A stretch of 64,000 bases of DNA from JAICUF01 sp038250675. GTDB lineage: Bacteria; Gemmatimonadota; Gemmatimonadetes; Gemmatimonadales; GWC2-71-9. This document shows, in pieces, positions 17,194-25,838 of the stretch (positions are counted from its first letter, which is position 1; each line of letters opens with the position of its first letter). The notes below the pieces were generated by a model that was not told where the DNA came from, ran no database searches, and saw nothing but the letters and a program-made list of their open reading frames with translations. Location: assembly GCA_038250675.1 (NCBI GenBank), contig JBBSCB010000006.1:62001-126000 (forward strand), written 5' to 3'. The translations under genes and the position numbers were made by a program.

Positions 17194-17756
17194 TTCCGGT
17201 GACTCTCGCCTCGGCCTCGCCCCGGCGCAAGCAGCTGCTCGAGATGCTCGGCGTGCCGCTGCGGGTGGTGCCCCCACACATTCCGGAAGTGCGCCGCGCC
17301 GGCGAGACGCCGGTGGACTACGTCGAGCGCCTGGCCCGCCAAAAGGCGCAGAGCGTGGCGGGCGACTTTGTCGTGGGCGCCGATACGACCGTCGTGCTGC
17401 GGGACGAGATTCTGGAAAAGCCGGCCGACCCGGCGGAGGCGCTCGCGATGCTCATGAAGCTGCAGGGTCGGACCCATCACGTGGTCACCGCTGTGGCGGT
17501 CGTCGCGGACGACGTCGTCCGCCAGGCGACGGACATCACGAAGGTGACGTTCCGCGCGGTGGAGGAGTCGACACTCCGCGCCTACGTGGCGACCGGCGAG
17601 CCGATGGACAAGGCGGGCGCCTACGGGATTCAGGGGTACGGCGCCGCGCTGGTGGAGCGGATCGAGGGCGACTTCTTTGGCGTGATGGGCCTGCCGGTGC
17701 GGCTGGTGCTGCGGCTCCTGGGCGAAGCCGGCTGGGAGTACCGCTTCGGGGGCTAG
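17190..17756 (+). CDS. maf: Maf-family nucleoside triphosphate pyrophosphatase
   Basis: 188 residues starting at the ATG that overlaps the dtd stop (ATGA). It has the N-terminal SASPRRKQLLEMLG motif, VGADTTVVL and KPADPAEALAML, and the C-terminal IQGYGAALVERIEGDFFGVMG (two parts). Maf proteins hydrolyse dTTP/UTP or modified nucleotides to monophosphates, a housecleaning role fitting the coupled dtd. The stop overlaps the converging cyclase gene by 4 bases. Confidence 0.93.
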   Translation: MIPVTLASASPRRKQLLEMLGVPLRVVPPHIPEVRRAGETPVDYVERLARQKAQSVAGDFVVGADTTVVLRDEILEKPADPAEALAMLMKLQGRTHHVVTAVAVVADDVVRQATDITKVTFRAVEESTLRAYVATGEPMDKAGAYGIQGYGAALVERIEGDFFGVMGLPVRLVLRLLGEAGWEYRFGG

Positions 17757-19408
17757 GCCCCGGACGAGATCGACTCAGTCGACGGTGTTGCGCGGGCCCC
17801 GACCCGATAGACCGGTACCGCATGCAGCTTTCCCTTCAGCGTCATTTCCGGCAGCCATTCGAACTGGTGCGGTTCGGTGACCAGCACCCGGAAGCTGTCG
17901 CTCACCAGGATCTCGCCGCCGCCAGCCCGCGAGCAGAGCCGCGCCGCCACGTTGACCGGGTCACCGATCACCGTGTATTCCAGGCGACGGTGGCTTCCGA
18001 TGTTGCCGGCGAAGACCTCACCGTGGTTGATCCCGATTCCCACCTCGATCGTGGGCCGCCCGGCGTCGGCCCAGCCGGCGTTCAGCTGCGTGAGCGAGGC
18101 CTGCATGGCCAGCGCCGCACGGAGCGCGCGGTCCGGATCGTCATCGTGCGCAATGGGCGCGCCCCACAGCGCCATCATGGCGTCGCCGATGAACTTGTCG
18201 AGCGTGCCGCCGTGCTCGAAAATCACTTCCACCATCTCCGTGAAGTAGTCGCTGAGGAGACGGGCGATCTCGTCCGGACGCATCGATTCCGACATCGTGG
18301 TGAATCCGCGGATATCGCTGAACAGCACGGTCGTCGCGCGCTTCTCGCCACCCAGCCGGACGGCGCCCTGCTGTCGCGCGATATCCAGCGCGACGTTGGG
18401 CGCGAAGTAGCGCTCGAAATTGGATCGCACCATCGTCTCGCGCTGGATCTGCTCGGCGTAGCGGCTGTTCTTGATCGCGATCGCGGCCAGGCCGCTGAAC
18501 GCGACCAGGAACTGCAGGTCCTCGTCATTGAACGTGTTGGCCGCCGTCAGGTTGTCGACGTAGAGAATGCCCAGCACCTGCTCGGTCGAGGCCATGAGCG
18601 GCGAGCACATCGCGCTCCGGACGCTCTGCATCATGACCGACTTGCCGGTGAAACGCGCATCGGTGGCGGCGTTGTGCGAGAGGAGCGCCACGCGCTCGTC
18701 GACCGACTTCCGCGCAATTGACCGCGGGATCCGCTGGAACTCGCCGTCGCCCAGCCGGCTGCGGGAGACGCTCGGCACCAGTTCCCCGGCGTCGTCGAGC
18801 AGCAGGATCGAGACCCGGTCCACGTTGAGCACTTCGAAGGTCGTGTCGGCCACGGTGGCCAGCAGACGATCCAGGTCGAGCTCGCCGGACAGCTTCTGCG
18901 ATACCTCGAGCAGGAGCGACAGCTTGCGGGTCGTGCGCTCGTTCTCGTCCGCTGCGGCCACCTTGAGCTGGCCGAGCTCCGAGCGGCGCATCTCCGCGGA
19001 GCTGAGACCGATCGGCATGCCGCCCAGCACCGGCACCTGGCGCACGATGGCGCCATCGGGCCCGTGCGTGCCGGTGGACACCGCGGCCATGGCCATCACC
19101 GGCCGGTCCGGGATGGCGGGCCGCGCCTCCTCCACCCGGTACAGCACCTTCCCGAAGGTGATCGAGTCGCCGGTCCGGGCCACGCCGGTCTTGACCCTGC
19201 CGCCGTTGATGCACGTCCCGTTGGAGCTGCCGAGGTCCCTCACGTGCACGCCGTCCTCGGCCATGCGGAGTTCGGCGTGACGACGGGAGATGGTGGGATC
19301 GTAGATCGGTATATCCGAGGTCACGCCGCGACCGACCAGGACGCTCCGCCCCTCGGGCAGTTCGAAGCTCTGGTCACCGGTGAAATTTACGAGCCGGCAG
19401 GCGGGCAT
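17753..19408 (-). CDS. FHA-GAF adenylate/guanylate cyclase (class III)
   Basis: 551 residues. The FHA domain (about 20-95) shows GRGVTSDIPIYD, SRRHAEL and SSNGTCING, which bind phosphothreonine peptides. A GAF domain (about 170-320) follows, then a class III nucleotide cyclase domain (about 365-525) with LFSDIRGFTTMSE (first metal Asp), KFIGDAMMALWG (second metal Asp) and GDPVNVAARL. Predicted to make cAMP or cGMP in response to a phosphoprotein and a small ligand. The start lies 22 bases inside the end of trpE. Confidence 0.92.
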   Translation of the reverse strand: MPACRLVNFTGDQSFELPEGRSVLVGRGVTSDIPIYDPTISRRHAELRMAEDGVHVRDLGSSNGTCINGGRVKTGVARTGDSITFGKVLYRVEEARPAIPDRPVMAMAAVSTGTHGPDGAIVRQVPVLGGMPIGLSSAEMRRSELGQLKVAAADENERTTRKLSLLLEVSQKLSGELDLDRLLATVADTTFEVLNVDRVSILLLDDAGELVPSVSRSRLGDGEFQRIPRSIARKSVDERVALLSHNAATDARFTGKSVMMQSVRSAMCSPLMASTEQVLGILYVDNLTAANTFNDEDLQFLVAFSGLAAIAIKNSRYAEQIQRETMVRSNFERYFAPNVALDIARQQGAVRLGGEKRATTVLFSDIRGFTTMSESMRPDEIARLLSDYFTEMVEVIFEHGGTLDKFIGDAMMALWGAPIAHDDDPDRALRAALAMQASLTQLNAGWADAGRPTIEVGIGINHGEVFAGNIGSHRRLEYTVIGDPVNVAARLCSRAGGGEILVSDSFRVLVTEPHQFEWLPEMTLKGKLHAVPVYRVGARATPSTESISSGA

Positions 19409-20895
19409 GACTCAAAGGTGGCCGGGGCGACGGGGCGGCGGAAGGTGGCGCGCCCGATTGCCGCCAGGACGGCGCCGGCCTTGGCCTCGGTCTCCCGCCA
19501 CTCGGCGTCGGGATCGGAATCGGCCACGATGCCGGCGCCGGCCTGGACCCAGGCCCGGTTGCCCTGGAGCACACAGGTGCGGATGGCGATGGCCGTATCC
19601 AGTGTCCGCGCGCCCCAGCCGATATAGCCGACCGCGCCGGCATAGGGTCCGCGCCGAACCGGCTCCAGCGCGTCGATGATCTCCATGGCGCGGACCTTGG
19701 GGGCGCCGGACACGGTGCCGGCCGGAAAGCACGCGACAAAGGCGCTCAGCGCGTCGAGCCCGGGACGCAGTGTGCCGCGGACCTCGCTGACGAGATGCAT
19801 CACGTGAGAGTAGCGCTCCACCTCCATGCAGGTGGTCACCCGCACCGAGCCGTAGCGCGCCACCCGGCCCACGTCATTGCGACCCAGGTCCACCAGCATC
19901 AGATGCTCGGCGCGCTCCTTGGGATCCGCGGCGAGCTCGGCGGCCAGTGCCGCATCGGCGGCCGGCGTGGCGCCCCGCGGCCGGGTCCCGGCGATCGGCC
20001 GTACGGTCACGTCGTCGCCCTCCACCCGCACCAGTGCCTCGGGCGAGCTGCCGATCAGGTGCAGGTCGCCGCAGTGGAGCAGGAAGAGATAGGGCGCCGG
20101 ATTGAGCGCACGGAGGTGGCGGTAGAGCAGCAGCGGGTCCGGAGCCACCAGGTCGAGCCGCCGGGAGAGCACCGTCTGGAAGGTGTCGCCGGCCGCGATG
20201 TGCTCCTGGATCCGGCGCACGTCGGCGCGGAAGCGGTCATCGGCATAGGGTGAGGTCGCGGGCGGCCGCGGCGCGTCATCCGCGCTGAGCGGCCCCAGCG
20301 TGCCGGGCGCCGCCAGGCGCGCCAGCCATTCGTCGATCCGCCGTTCCGCCGCGGCATACCGCGCGCTCAGCTCGGCGACAGCGAGTCCGGTCGGCGCTTC
20401 GACGCTGGCGACGATGGTCGCACGATTGCGCAGGTTGTCGATGACCATCACGGTGTCCGCGATCATCATCACGGCATCGGGCAGGCCGCGATCGTCCGGC
20501 GGCGGCTCCGGCAGGCGCTCGATGGTGCGCACCACGTCGTAGCCGATGAATCCGACGGCGCCGCCGGTGAATGGCGGCAGGCCGTCGACCGCCACGGCAG
20601 GATGACGCCGCATCAGGGCGCCGAGGTGCTCCAGCGGCGGCTGCCGGCCGGGCTCGTCGAGCCAGCCGGTGGCGGCGGTCCAGCGGGACCGGGCCAGTCC
20701 GTGGTACCGGTACACCTCCCGCGGCTCGGTGGCGAGGAAGCTGTACCGGGCCCAGCGCTCGCCCCCCTCAAGCGATTCGAGCAGAAAACCGAACTCGCCC
20801 CGGTGGAGCCGGGCAAAGGCGCTGACCGGCGTATCGGCGTCGAGCACCACCTCGCGCACGACCGGCACCATCGTGCGTGCGTCGGGCGGCGTCAC
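19387..20895 (-). CDS. trpE: Anthranilate synthase component I
   Basis: 502 residues. The N-terminus has FLLESLEGGERWARYSFLA, containing the LLES tryptophan-feedback site of TrpE; the C-terminal chorismate-binding domain carries SPEALVRV, LVDLGRNDVGRVA and GTVSGAPKVRAMEIID. With the glutaminase subunit TrpG it converts chorismate to anthranilate. No trpG or other trp gene is adjacent; PabB is the alternative but the LLES motif favours TrpE. It overlaps an upstream lipoprotein gene by 4 bases and the cyclase by 22. Confidence 0.9.
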   Translation of the reverse strand: MTPPDARTMVPVVREVVLDADTPVSAFARLHRGEFGFLLESLEGGERWARYSFLATEPREVYRYHGLARSRWTAATGWLDEPGRQPPLEHLGALMRRHPAVAVDGLPPFTGGAVGFIGYDVVRTIERLPEPPPDDRGLPDAVMMIADTVMVIDNLRNRATIVASVEAPTGLAVAELSARYAAAERRIDEWLARLAAPGTLGPLSADDAPRPPATSPYADDRFRADVRRIQEHIAAGDTFQTVLSRRLDLVAPDPLLLYRHLRALNPAPYLFLLHCGDLHLIGSSPEALVRVEGDDVTVRPIAGTRPRGATPAADAALAAELAADPKERAEHLMLVDLGRNDVGRVARYGSVRVTTCMEVERYSHVMHLVSEVRGTLRPGLDALSAFVACFPAGTVSGAPKVRAMEIIDALEPVRRGPYAGAVGYIGWGARTLDTAIAIRTCVLQGNRAWVQAGAGIVADSDPDAEWRETEAKAGAVLAAIGRATFRRPVAPATFESCPPAGS

Positions 20896-21503
20896 CGTGG
20901 GGCGGCGACGATGTAGCTGCCGGCGGTGGTGAAGGCGGTCTGCAGGTTGTCGGCCGCCGGCCGCATCGTGGCCAGGAGGGTGACGCGGTCGCCGGCGCCG
21001 ATCACGCCGATGGCGAGGGCCCGCTCCAGCAGCGGCGCGCTGCCGTAGCGGCCCACCGCCTCGGGGGATCCCTGGAAATGCACGGCATACTTGAACGTGA
21101 CCGTGCCGGCGACTATGGGGGCACTGGCCGCAATGTCGAGCCCGTACGTCTGTGGCCGGGGCCGGAGGGTGACGGTCACGCGGGTGCCCGGCGGGGCCGT
21201 GAATGCCGTATCGCCAAAGAACACGTCGGCAAATGTGGTGTTGTCCGGCTCACCGGCACGGAGCAGAACATGGCGCGCCTGACCCGCGATCAGGGTGTCC
21301 GTGGTGTCCGCCGGCGCCGGTCCGGACGACTGAAGCACGTAGAGCGCGCTGAGCGGCAGCGTGCGCACCGGTGTGACCGCCGGTGCGGTACCGGCGGGCG
21401 GCGATCCGCCGCCGCATGCGATCGCGGCCACAACCGCGGCCGCGGCTGCGGCCGCGGTTGCGCCTGCGCTTGCCCGGCGTGATGCCCTCCCGAATATTCC
21501 CAC
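20892..21503 (-). CDS. Predicted lipoprotein of unknown function
   Basis: 203 residues with a GTG start preceded by GAGG. A very alanine-rich signal peptide (an unbroken Ala run near residue 17) ends in the lipobox AAIACGGGS, so Cys30 should be lipidated. The mature part is beta-rich with no family I recognise. The alanine run comes from a near-perfect GCGGCCGCGGCTGC-type low-complexity DNA tract at about 21425-21470. First gene of the run with trpE, and its 5' end abuts the divergent outer-membrane protein gene. Confidence 0.75.
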   Translation of the reverse strand: MGIFGRASRRASAGATAAAAAAAVVAAIACGGGSPPAGTAPAVTPVRTLPLSALYVLQSSGPAPADTTDTLIAGQARHVLLRAGEPDNTTFADVFFGDTAFTAPPGTRVTVTLRPRPQTYGLDIAASAPIVAGTVTFKYAVHFQGSPEAVGRYGSAPLLERALAIGVIGAGDRVTLLATMRPAADNLQTAFTTAGSYIVAAPR

Positions 21504-21505
21504 GG

Positions 21506-23572
21506 ATGGTTCCTCGCGTGATGTGGCTTTGGCGTCTGGGCGCCGCCGCCGGGCTGGTCCTGGCCGCGGCGGCTCCCCTCGATGCGCAGCAGTGGAACAC
21601 GCCGGCCACGCTCGATCTCGTGCGCCGCGCGGTAGCGCGCCGGCAGGCCGCGCAGGGCGACTCGTCGCTGTCCAGCTACCGGACCCGGGCCCACGGCTTC
21701 GTGTTCTTCCTGGCCCAGATGGGCCAGCAGGGGCTTACCGAGGCGCCGCGGCTGGTCAAGGGCGATGAGCTCGATGTCGAAGTGTATTGGCAGGCCCCGA
21801 ACCGGAGCAAGCAGGTCATCCTTGGCTGGCGCGACGGGACCTTCCTGCCGACCGACGTCCGCTACCATCGCGACCACCTCGGCATCGTCACCAACAACTT
21901 CGGCAATCTCATCCGCATCGGCGAGGGCGACGAAGTGCGGGACGTCGTGCACCCGCTGTCCCCCGGCGGACTCGACGCCTACGACTTTGCCATCCAGGAC
22001 TCGCTGGCCATCCGGAGCGGCACGCAGCAGATCGTCGTGCGCGCCGTCGCCGTGCGGCCGCGGTCGTTCGCGCGGCCGCTGGTCGTCGGTACGCTCTATC
22101 TCGATGCCGCGTCGGCCGACCTGGTGCGATTCCGCTTCAGCTTCACCCCCGCGGCCTACCTGGATCGCGACCTCGAGGACATCGACATCACCCTCGAGAA
22201 CGCGCTGTTCGACCAGAAATACTGGCTGCCGTACCGCCAGGAAGTCGAGATTCGCCGGCGAGTGAGCTGGCTGGACCTGCCCGCGCGCGGAATCATCCGC
22301 GGCCGGTGGGAAATCAACGACTACGATCTCAACGTCGCGATTCCGGATTCGGTCTTCCGGGGCCCGGCGATCGCGGGGCTCCGGCGTCCCGACAACGGCG
22401 ACACCACTCACTGGCGAGGCACCCTCCAGGCGGTGATCGATTCGGTGGCGGCACCGCTGAGTCAGCGGGAAATGGAGGCGCTCCGCCTCGAGGTCGAGCG
22501 GATCGCCGGCGCGCATCTGCTGAGCGGGCTCTCGCAGAACCGGCCGGCGCTGGGCTCGCTGAGCGAGCTGATGCACGTCAACCGGGTGCAGGGTCTCGCG
22601 TTCGGCGCGGGTGCGACGCTGGGCATCAGCCGGAGTCGCCTCCAGCTCCATCCCACGTTCGGGATCGGCACCGCCGACGGGCGGGCAACCGGTGGACTGG
22701 AGCTGCGCATCGGTGCCGGCGGCACCCAGCTCCTCGCCGGCGTGGGCCGCCGGGTCCGGGACCTCAGCGATTTTTCCGTGATCTCGCCGGTGCTCAATTC
22801 GCTCGCGGCACAGGAGTTTGGCCAGGATCACGGCGACTGGCTGCGGCTCGATGCGGTGTCGCTCGGCGTGTCGCATCGCCTCAGCCCCCGGACCACGATC
22901 GTGGCGGAGGGCGCGATCGAGCACCCCTACTCGCTCGCGGTGGCGGCCAGCCCGGCCAATGGCACCTATCGTCCCAATCCCGGGCTCGGCGCCGGCGAGT
23001 ATCATCTGGCCCGCCTGCGCCTGGAGCAGGCCGGCGCCGGGCTCGCGGCGCGCAGGAGTCTCCGCGGGTCCCTCCTGCTGGAGGCGGGCGACGGGCCCAC
23101 GAGCTACGTTCGCGCGGCGGCCGAGCTCCGGTCCGCGGTCGCGGTCGGCTCCACCGAGCTCGCCGCGTCGCTCCGGGGCGGAGTCGGCAGCGCCGGGCTC
23201 CCGGACTATCGGAGCTTCGTGCTGGGCGGGCGCGGCACACTCCTCGGGGAGCCGTACCGGGCGTACGGCGGCCGCCGGATGGCGGTGGCCCAGCTCGAAT
23301 GGCGAATCCGGGCGCCGGCTCCCGCGCTCGCGCTGGGCTCCTACGCCTCCACCGGACGGACGATGATCCTGGCACCGTTCCTCGCCGCGGGCTGGGCGGA
23401 TCGCGCTCCGGCGCGATTGCCGTGGACCTCCAGCGGCGGTGTCCGCCCGGTGGCGGGGCTCGCCGCGGAATTCTTCATGCGGTTGATCCGGGTGGAGGCG
23501 GGTGTGGGGCTCCGCGACGGGGGATTTGGGCTCACGGTGGACATCAACCGGGATTGGTGGGGCATTCTCTGA
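21506..23572 (+). CDS. Large outer-membrane protein, probable C-terminal beta-barrel
   Basis: About 688 residues from the ATG at 21506; ATGs at 21482 and 21521 are alternatives. A signal peptide ends PLDAQQ. The N-terminal 300 residues hold an outer-membrane-lipoprotein-like beta domain. From about residue 380 there are many alternating amphipathic strands rich in Gly, Arg and aromatic residues, ending in VDINRDWWGIL, like the last strand of a BamA/surface-antigen-type barrel. No known substrate. It is the only gene in the gap-free divergence with the lipoprotein gene. Confidence 0.7.
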   Translation: MVPRVMWLWRLGAAAGLVLAAAAPLDAQQWNTPATLDLVRRAVARRQAAQGDSSLSSYRTRAHGFVFFLAQMGQQGLTEAPRLVKGDELDVEVYWQAPNRSKQVILGWRDGTFLPTDVRYHRDHLGIVTNNFGNLIRIGEGDEVRDVVHPLSPGGLDAYDFAIQDSLAIRSGTQQIVVRAVAVRPRSFARPLVVGTLYLDAASADLVRFRFSFTPAAYLDRDLEDIDITLENALFDQKYWLPYRQEVEIRRRVSWLDLPARGIIRGRWEINDYDLNVAIPDSVFRGPAIAGLRRPDNGDTTHWRGTLQAVIDSVAAPLSQREMEALRLEVERIAGAHLLSGLSQNRPALGSLSELMHVNRVQGLAFGAGATLGISRSRLQLHPTFGIGTADGRATGGLELRIGAGGTQLLAGVGRRVRDLSDFSVISPVLNSLAAQEFGQDHGDWLRLDAVSLGVSHRLSPRTTIVAEGAIEHPYSLAVAASPANGTYRPNPGLGAGEYHLARLRLEQAGAGLAARRSLRGSLLLEAGDGPTSYVRAAAELRSAVAVGSTELAASLRGGVGSAGLPDYRSFVLGGRGTLLGEPYRAYGGRRMAVAQLEWRIRAPAPALALGSYASTGRTMILAPFLAAGWADRAPARLPWTSSGGVRPVAGLAAEFFMRLIRVEAGVGLRDGGFGLTVDINRDWWGIL

Positions 23573-23631
23573 TCTGTTATCCTTCCTCGACACGCTCGCG
23601 CCATCCTGTCCCAGACCGCCCGGACCGCCAC

Positions 23632-25833
23632 ATGAAGTTCACCGACGAATGGCTGATCCCGACCATCGAGCCGCTCCTGCCCCCGAACACGGTGGCGGGG
23701 TTGCGGGCCGAGGGTGACAACACGCCCGGATCGCTCTGGGACACGCTGGTCGAGCGCAAGGTGATGGGTGATGCGCAGATTCTGGAGGCGATTTCCCAGC
23801 GCTTCCGGCTGAAGGTTGCCGGCGACGCCCAGCCCGAGCTCCGCATGCGCGAAAGCGTGAGCGAGCAGGTGGCCCGCCGCTTCAACGTCCTTCCGCTCCG
23901 GTTGAGCGACACCTTCCTCGAAGTCGCGACCGCCAACCCGTTCGACATCGACGCCGAAAAGATGCTGGCCTTCGCGAGCGGCCGGGAAGTGCGGATGCTG
24001 CTCTCGTCCCCGTCGCGCATTCGCGAGGGGCTGGCGGTGCTCTATCCGTCCGAGGACGAGGTGAGCAAGCTGCTGGGTGGAATGGAGTCCTCCGCCAGCG
24101 TGCAGCAGCTCGAGGACGAGGACGACGAGGCGGCCTCGGCCGACGAGGCGGCGCACGCGCCGATCGTCCGGCTGGTGGACATGATGCTGGCGGACGGGAT
24201 CGCGAGCCGGGCCAGCGACATTCACATTGAGCCCGTTGAAGGCGGCGTGGTGGTGCGATACCGCATCGACGGCGTCCTGCGCCAGGTCATGAAGATTCCG
24301 CGGAGTGCGGGTGTGCCGCTCATCTCGCGGATCAAGATCATCTCGGGACTGGACATCGCGGACCGGCGCCGGCCCCAGGACGGCCGCGCGCGGATCGCGG
24401 TGAACGGCTCGCCGGTGGACCTGCGGGTGTCCACCCTGCCGGCCTCGAGCGGCGAGAAGGTCGTCATCCGGGTGCTCAATGCCAAGGCCACGGTGCTGAC
24501 GCTCGAGGCGCTCGGCATGTTCGAGGACGAGCGCGCCACGATTCAGTCGCTGCTCAACCACAAGGAAGGGATTATCCTCGTCACCGGTCCCACCGGATCG
24601 GGCAAGACGACGACGCTCTACTCGGCGCTCCGCATGGTGCAGAACGAGGGCGTCAACATCGTCACGGTCGAGGACCCGGTCGAGTACCGCCTGGGCGAGA
24701 ACATCGTGCAGGTGCAGGTGCAGGAGAAGGCGGGGCTCACCTTTGCGGCGGCGCTCCGCTCGATCCTCCGGCAGGACCCGGACGTCGTGCTGGTGGGCGA
24801 GATTCGCGACCAGGAGACGGCGCAGGTGGCGGTGCAGGCCTCACTCACCGGCCACCTGGTGCTTTCCACGCTGCATACCAACGATGCGTCCAACGCCGTG
24901 ACCCGTCTGGTTGACATGGGCATGGAGGCGTACAAGCTGGCCGCCGCGCTCCGCGGGGTGATCGCGCAACGGCTCATGCGCCGGCTCTGCCTCGTGTGCA
25001 AGCAGCTCGCCACCGATGAGCTGCCCGCGCGCGTACGGCGTCACGTGCCGATCGACGCCCAGCTCTTCCGTGGCGTCGGCTGCCCGGAGTGCGCCATGAC
25101 GGGGTACCGCGGCCGGTTCAGCATCGTCCAGGTGCTGACGCTCAACGCGGAGCTCGAGCGGCGGATCGGCGCCGGGGCCACGGCCGACAAGATCGCCGAG
25201 GCGGGCCATGCCAACGGCATGCGCTCGCTCTGGTACAGCGGGCTCCGCCACGTGCTGGCCGGCGAGTCTTCGATCGAGGAGCTCCTCCGGGTCACCGATG
25301 TGCCGGCGGATGAGCCGGCGGCGATCGCGACGATGCCGCCACCGGTCGCGCCGGTCGTGGCGACGCGGCCGCAGGCGGTCGATGTGGACCTGGGCGTGGG
25401 CTTTGACCTGGTGGACGAGACCGACGTCCCGGGCGACAATGCGATGCCCGCGGCCACCGGCGCCAAGATTCTGCTGGTGGAGGACGAGGACCAGCTCCGG
25501 AAGGTCATGCGCGACCTGCTGGAGCGCGACGGCTACATCGTCTCCGAAGCGCGCGACGGCGTCCAGGCACTGGACCAGGTGGACCGCCACGCGCCCGACC
25601 TGATCATGCTCGACCTGAATCTGCCGGGGCTCGATGGCTATTCGGTGCTGCAGCAGCTCCGCTCGCGGCCGGCCACGGCCCGGATCCCGGTGATCGTCCT
25701 GACCGCCAAGGGCGATGAGGACAACGAGGTCCGCGTGTTCGAGCTGGGCGCCGACGACTTCCTCACCAAGCCGTTCCGCGCCCGCGCGCTGTCGGCCCGG
25801 CTTCAGGCGGTCCTCGCGCGCCGGCGCGCCTGA
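23632..25833 (+). CDS. GspE/PilB-type secretion ATPase with C-terminal receiver domain
   Basis: 733 residues. An N-terminal GspE-N/MshEN-like domain (about 1-140) precedes the ATPase core: Walker A GPTGSGKTTTLYSAL near residue 322, Asp box, Walker B VVLVGEIRDQETA, His box STLHTNDASN, and a four-cysteine zinc site (CLVC and CPEC). After a Pro/Ala/Val linker of about 60 residues, a complete response-regulator receiver (about 613-733) has EDED, phospho-acceptor in IMLDLNLPGLDG, VLTAKG and LTKPF. Such ATPases power type II secretion or type IV pilus extension. No pilin or secretin gene is nearby. Start chosen at 23632 because it opens the conserved domain. Confidence 0.9.
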   Translation: MKFTDEWLIPTIEPLLPPNTVAGLRAEGDNTPGSLWDTLVERKVMGDAQILEAISQRFRLKVAGDAQPELRMRESVSEQVARRFNVLPLRLSDTFLEVATANPFDIDAEKMLAFASGREVRMLLSSPSRIREGLAVLYPSEDEVSKLLGGMESSASVQQLEDEDDEAASADEAAHAPIVRLVDMMLADGIASRASDIHIEPVEGGVVVRYRIDGVLRQVMKIPRSAGVPLISRIKIISGLDIADRRRPQDGRARIAVNGSPVDLRVSTLPASSGEKVVIRVLNAKATVLTLEALGMFEDERATIQSLLNHKEGIILVTGPTGSGKTTTLYSALRMVQNEGVNIVTVEDPVEYRLGENIVQVQVQEKAGLTFAAALRSILRQDPDVVLVGEIRDQETAQVAVQASLTGHLVLSTLHTNDASNAVTRLVDMGMEAYKLAAALRGVIAQRLMRRLCLVCKQLATDELPARVRRHVPIDAQLFRGVGCPECAMTGYRGRFSIVQVLTLNAELERRIGAGATADKIAEAGHANGMRSLWYSGLRHVLAGESSIEELLRVTDVPADEPAAIATMPPPVAPVVATRPQAVDVDLGVGFDLVDETDVPGDNAMPAATGAKILLVEDEDQLRKVMRDLLERDGYIVSEARDGVQALDQVDRHAPDLIMLDLNLPGLDGYSVLQQLRSRPATARIPVIVLTAKGDEDNEVRVFELGADDFLTKPFRARALSARLQAVLARRRA

Positions 25834-25838
25834 CCGCC

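Noticed and set aside
21290..23593. A long minus-strand frame of 767 codons
   Set aside because: Low-complexity Arg/Pro/Gly-rich antisense of a clear plus-strand gene; GC-rich DNA gives such frames often.
21787..25833. A 1348-codon frame covering the outer-membrane protein and the ATPase
   Set aside because: The first 615 codons are a shadow of the outer-membrane protein gene; the ATPase starts at 23632.
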